Positions 61,425 to 64,000 of a DNA stretch of 64,000 nucleotides are shown here, one piece after another; position 1 is the first letter of the stretch, and each line of letters begins with the position of its first letter. Under the pieces are notes generated by a model, which was not told where the DNA came from, searched no databases, and saw nothing but the letters and a program-made list of their open reading frames with translations. This stretch comes from Allacma fusca (Eukaryota; Arthropoda; Collembola; Symphypleona; Sminthuridae), in contig OX359249.1 in the NCBI GenBank assembly GCA_947179485.1, forward strand, positions 31,916,250 to 31,980,249, given 5' to 3'. The position numbers and the translations under genes are program-made.

Positions 61425-64000
61425 GGGTAACGAAATACCCTGTAAAAGATTCCCATTTTACATTCCTCTATGACTAGGTATCATATTATGTAAGAGTGAA
61501 ATCGTAAAAACAGCAAGATTTCCACACACCATACACGTCTTCATAAACAGTACACAAGTTCTCAGTTTACAGTGTAAACGAAGGCAAAGGTTAAGGTTCA
61601 AGTTTCCAGTGTAAGTGCTTTTCTTGATTTCGGCGATGGTGATATGTAGCTTGTCATTGACTTGTCTAGACAATTTAAATATCATATTAAGTTCAACCAC
61701 CAATACACACTGCACCATACTTGCACTACTACTTGTAGTATCGATTTACACCTTTTCTAGATTAATCGGGTCAATTTTATGGGAACCACGTATTATCTAT
61801 ATGTATGTATATAATTTGAGACACTCTCAAGCTTGCCCACCTTTTAATATCCCTCCGTTGTTCTTCGATCTGTGTAGATTAAAATTGTTCTTCTGTCCTT
61901 TTGTATGCACACACATCCTTCAGTATTATTAATATTTGTATAAGTAGCTTTTGATATGTAAAGCTTAGTTATGCAGTGTACTGTCGCTGTAGATATAGAT
62001 TGAGACCTATGGTAAAAGCCCTTGTCTTAAAAGTATTGTCTCTACATCTAGAGACAAAGTTATTTTTCCGGAAGGTTCATGTCCGTTCCTCATTAAACCA
62101 TTCCACTATTACAGTCGTTTGTATTTTTAGGGGTGTTAAAATAGTGAGAGTACACTGTAGTAATTACTATAACACCCTTTGTAAAATTGACAGAGATTTA
62201 ATTGATGTAAATACATAGTTTGTTTGATTGTGAATATATGTTTGTGTAAGAGGTAAACCCAGCCAGCTAAATTTACACTGTCCATATGTACTTACCCCTT
62301 ATTCTTAGATTAGATGTGTCTAGTGATTGAGTACAAGCATATATAAAGAATTAGATGCAGTTTTACACTTTATTCTACCCTGTAGAAAGTACCCTGTATA
62401 CAGATACGTAGATACATATGTCTGACTTGTTTAAGCCGGAGAAGGAAATGTGACCACTCTCCTTGTTGAAATAATTGATAAATCAAACATCTTCTCTTTC
62501 GTTGTTCCAAGAGCAAAATACATGGTATAAGTCTCTGAATGAACGATACTGTGTTACTACTTCATGCTACTATGTTTTCACAAATAATTACACCCGTAGT
62601 TTAATATCTGCAAGAAATTTACAAATTCCCTGGCTTCTCTATTGATTGTATTATATTCCCTTGTAAGTTTTTATATATCCGGAGATTTTTTCTCTTGTGA
62701 TACATAGAAGTGTCTATATGGTTGTTACTTCGGGGGGGTTGTTGCTAAAAGGGGATAAAATTTTTGCCCTGGAATTCAACCAGGAAATAACATATTAAAT
62801 TAGTTAACTTCTTGTCCTTTGAGATTTCTTATGTACAAACTTTCGCATAATCCTCGAGCCACGACTGGGCATAAGTCGTTTTAAAAAGCCTTCTGTGTCT
62901 GGGATTGAGTGTAGCTGGTTTGAAGATGTAAATGTAGAGAAATGTTCCGGTTACCTTAATCCCAACTCAGTACTTCTCTAATGTGCTCCGACGGCAGTGG
63001 CAGTCGTTGTGTATACCATTGTAACTGACTCGTTTTTCTGCTCCGTTAAGTGTGAAATCGGATAAATTAGTAATTTGCTGACTGATTCTCCCCTTGTTTT
63101 AGTCTAGAGTCTATGTATGTATGGATGCACATCCTATCAAAAAGGAGTCTCCTCCTCGGCTACACGTTTACATTCAATTACTACTCCCAGTCACAAGAGG
63201 CAGAGATACCTGACATGCTACAAACACTTGATTTTTTCAAACACACCCTCTCTCACAGACTTGTTTTTGACATTCAGCAAGGCATCATCTACCAGTGAGA
63301 ATTGAGGAGCGATACCATTCTCATAGACACGGTCAGAATATTTAATATTGCATGGGAAGAAAGAGGTGGAATTGGCTTTAAAAATCGAAAACTTTTCTTC
63401 TATCAAGTCTGCTGGGATACTTCAGCGTGTATTTTTGAGCTGAGACTATCCTGGGCTTTGGCCTTGCGTGGACTCATGGGACTTGGGCATAATACTATAT
63501 ATCGTAGTTCGAAACGCACTACCCCACACAGCTAGAGGTACAGTTCCCGAGATAAAAATGTGTACAGTTCCAAATATCTGTGTATATATACAAGGTCTTA
63601 ATGGGAGCATTCGTGTAGGTTTTTCGTTCAGAGTGCAGAAGGAAAAGCGTTGGATAAATAACGCACTGCATCCAGAGCCATAAAGTTACTCACATCTACC
63701 TTATCAAAGTGTGGGAGGATATTTAATGAACAATATTTCCGTCTTTGTAGTACACGGGAAAATGTTACCGAGTGTGGGTAAAAATGTTTTTGCTGGGGGT
63801 ATATATGCACTTTCACTGGTGTTTACTCTACTTTAGGTACGCAGCCACTCAAGTAAAATCCTCATAGAAAGGAGGAACATTGCTGGGAGTAGCTTAAGCA
63901 TGTTCCTTGTCTGTATTATACATCGGCTCTGGCAGTGCTCAGGGCCTCATTCTCAGGTCGCGCTTAAACTACTGACTTTACACTGGCACAAGTGCTACTT

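Larger units (their letters stand above)
60746..64000. other. 3' end and downstream flank of Dop1R2
   Basis: Contains two alternative receptor endings, the stop at 60800-60802 and a candidate exon at 61317-61424. A GA array lies at 61250-61279. No AATAAA was seen after either stop by eye. From 63837 a frame that is phase-compatible with the exon 3 donor stays open to the window edge, but shows no known motif. Confidence 0.5.

Overview
This is a stretch of animal nuclear genome, most likely from an arthropod. Its coding sequence is broken into short exons with GT...AG introns. The base composition is AT-leaning and dinucleotide and tetranucleotide microsatellites are frequent. There are no operons, Shine-Dalgarno sites or dense ORFs. 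The second gene is closest to an invertebrate-type D1-like dopamine receptor best known from arthropods. I cannot resolve the species.

Two genes can be supported with confidence, both on the + strand. (1) Positions 3076-18323 hold a HECTD2-type HECT E3 ubiquitin ligase. I rebuilt it exon by exon: 16 coding exons join in frame into 689 codons plus a TAA stop, with the HECT catalytic Cys at residue 657. A candidate poly(A) signal lies about 1.1 kb downstream. (2) Positions 32271 to at least 60745 hold a Dop1R2 (DAMB/DopR2)-type dopamine receptor. One large exon encodes residues 1-432 and ends exactly after the NP of NPxxY. A 35-nt microexon and, 26.7 kb later, a third exon supply the rest of TM7, helix 8 and the Cys-rich tail. 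The true C-terminus is uncertain: either read-through to a stop at 60800-60802, or splicing to a candidate last exon at 61317-61424.

Layout: 1-3075 is upstream sequence with microsatellites and no recognised gene. 3076-18323 is HECTD2. 18324 to about 19450 is its probable 3' UTR. 19450-32270 is intergenic and contains a few exon-like segments of unknown identity (26576-26980 and 28519-30321). 32271-60745 is Dop1R2, mostly one intron. 60746-64000 is the receptor's 3' end and flank.

The two genes have no evident functional link; one acts in ubiquitin transfer and the other in aminergic signalling. I found no convincing tRNA, rRNA, CRISPR array, transposase or reverse transcriptase. Most of the window is intron or intergenic DNA in which only short uncharacterised ORFs appear. 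Nothing here can be called a new system; the less certain items are graded accordingly.
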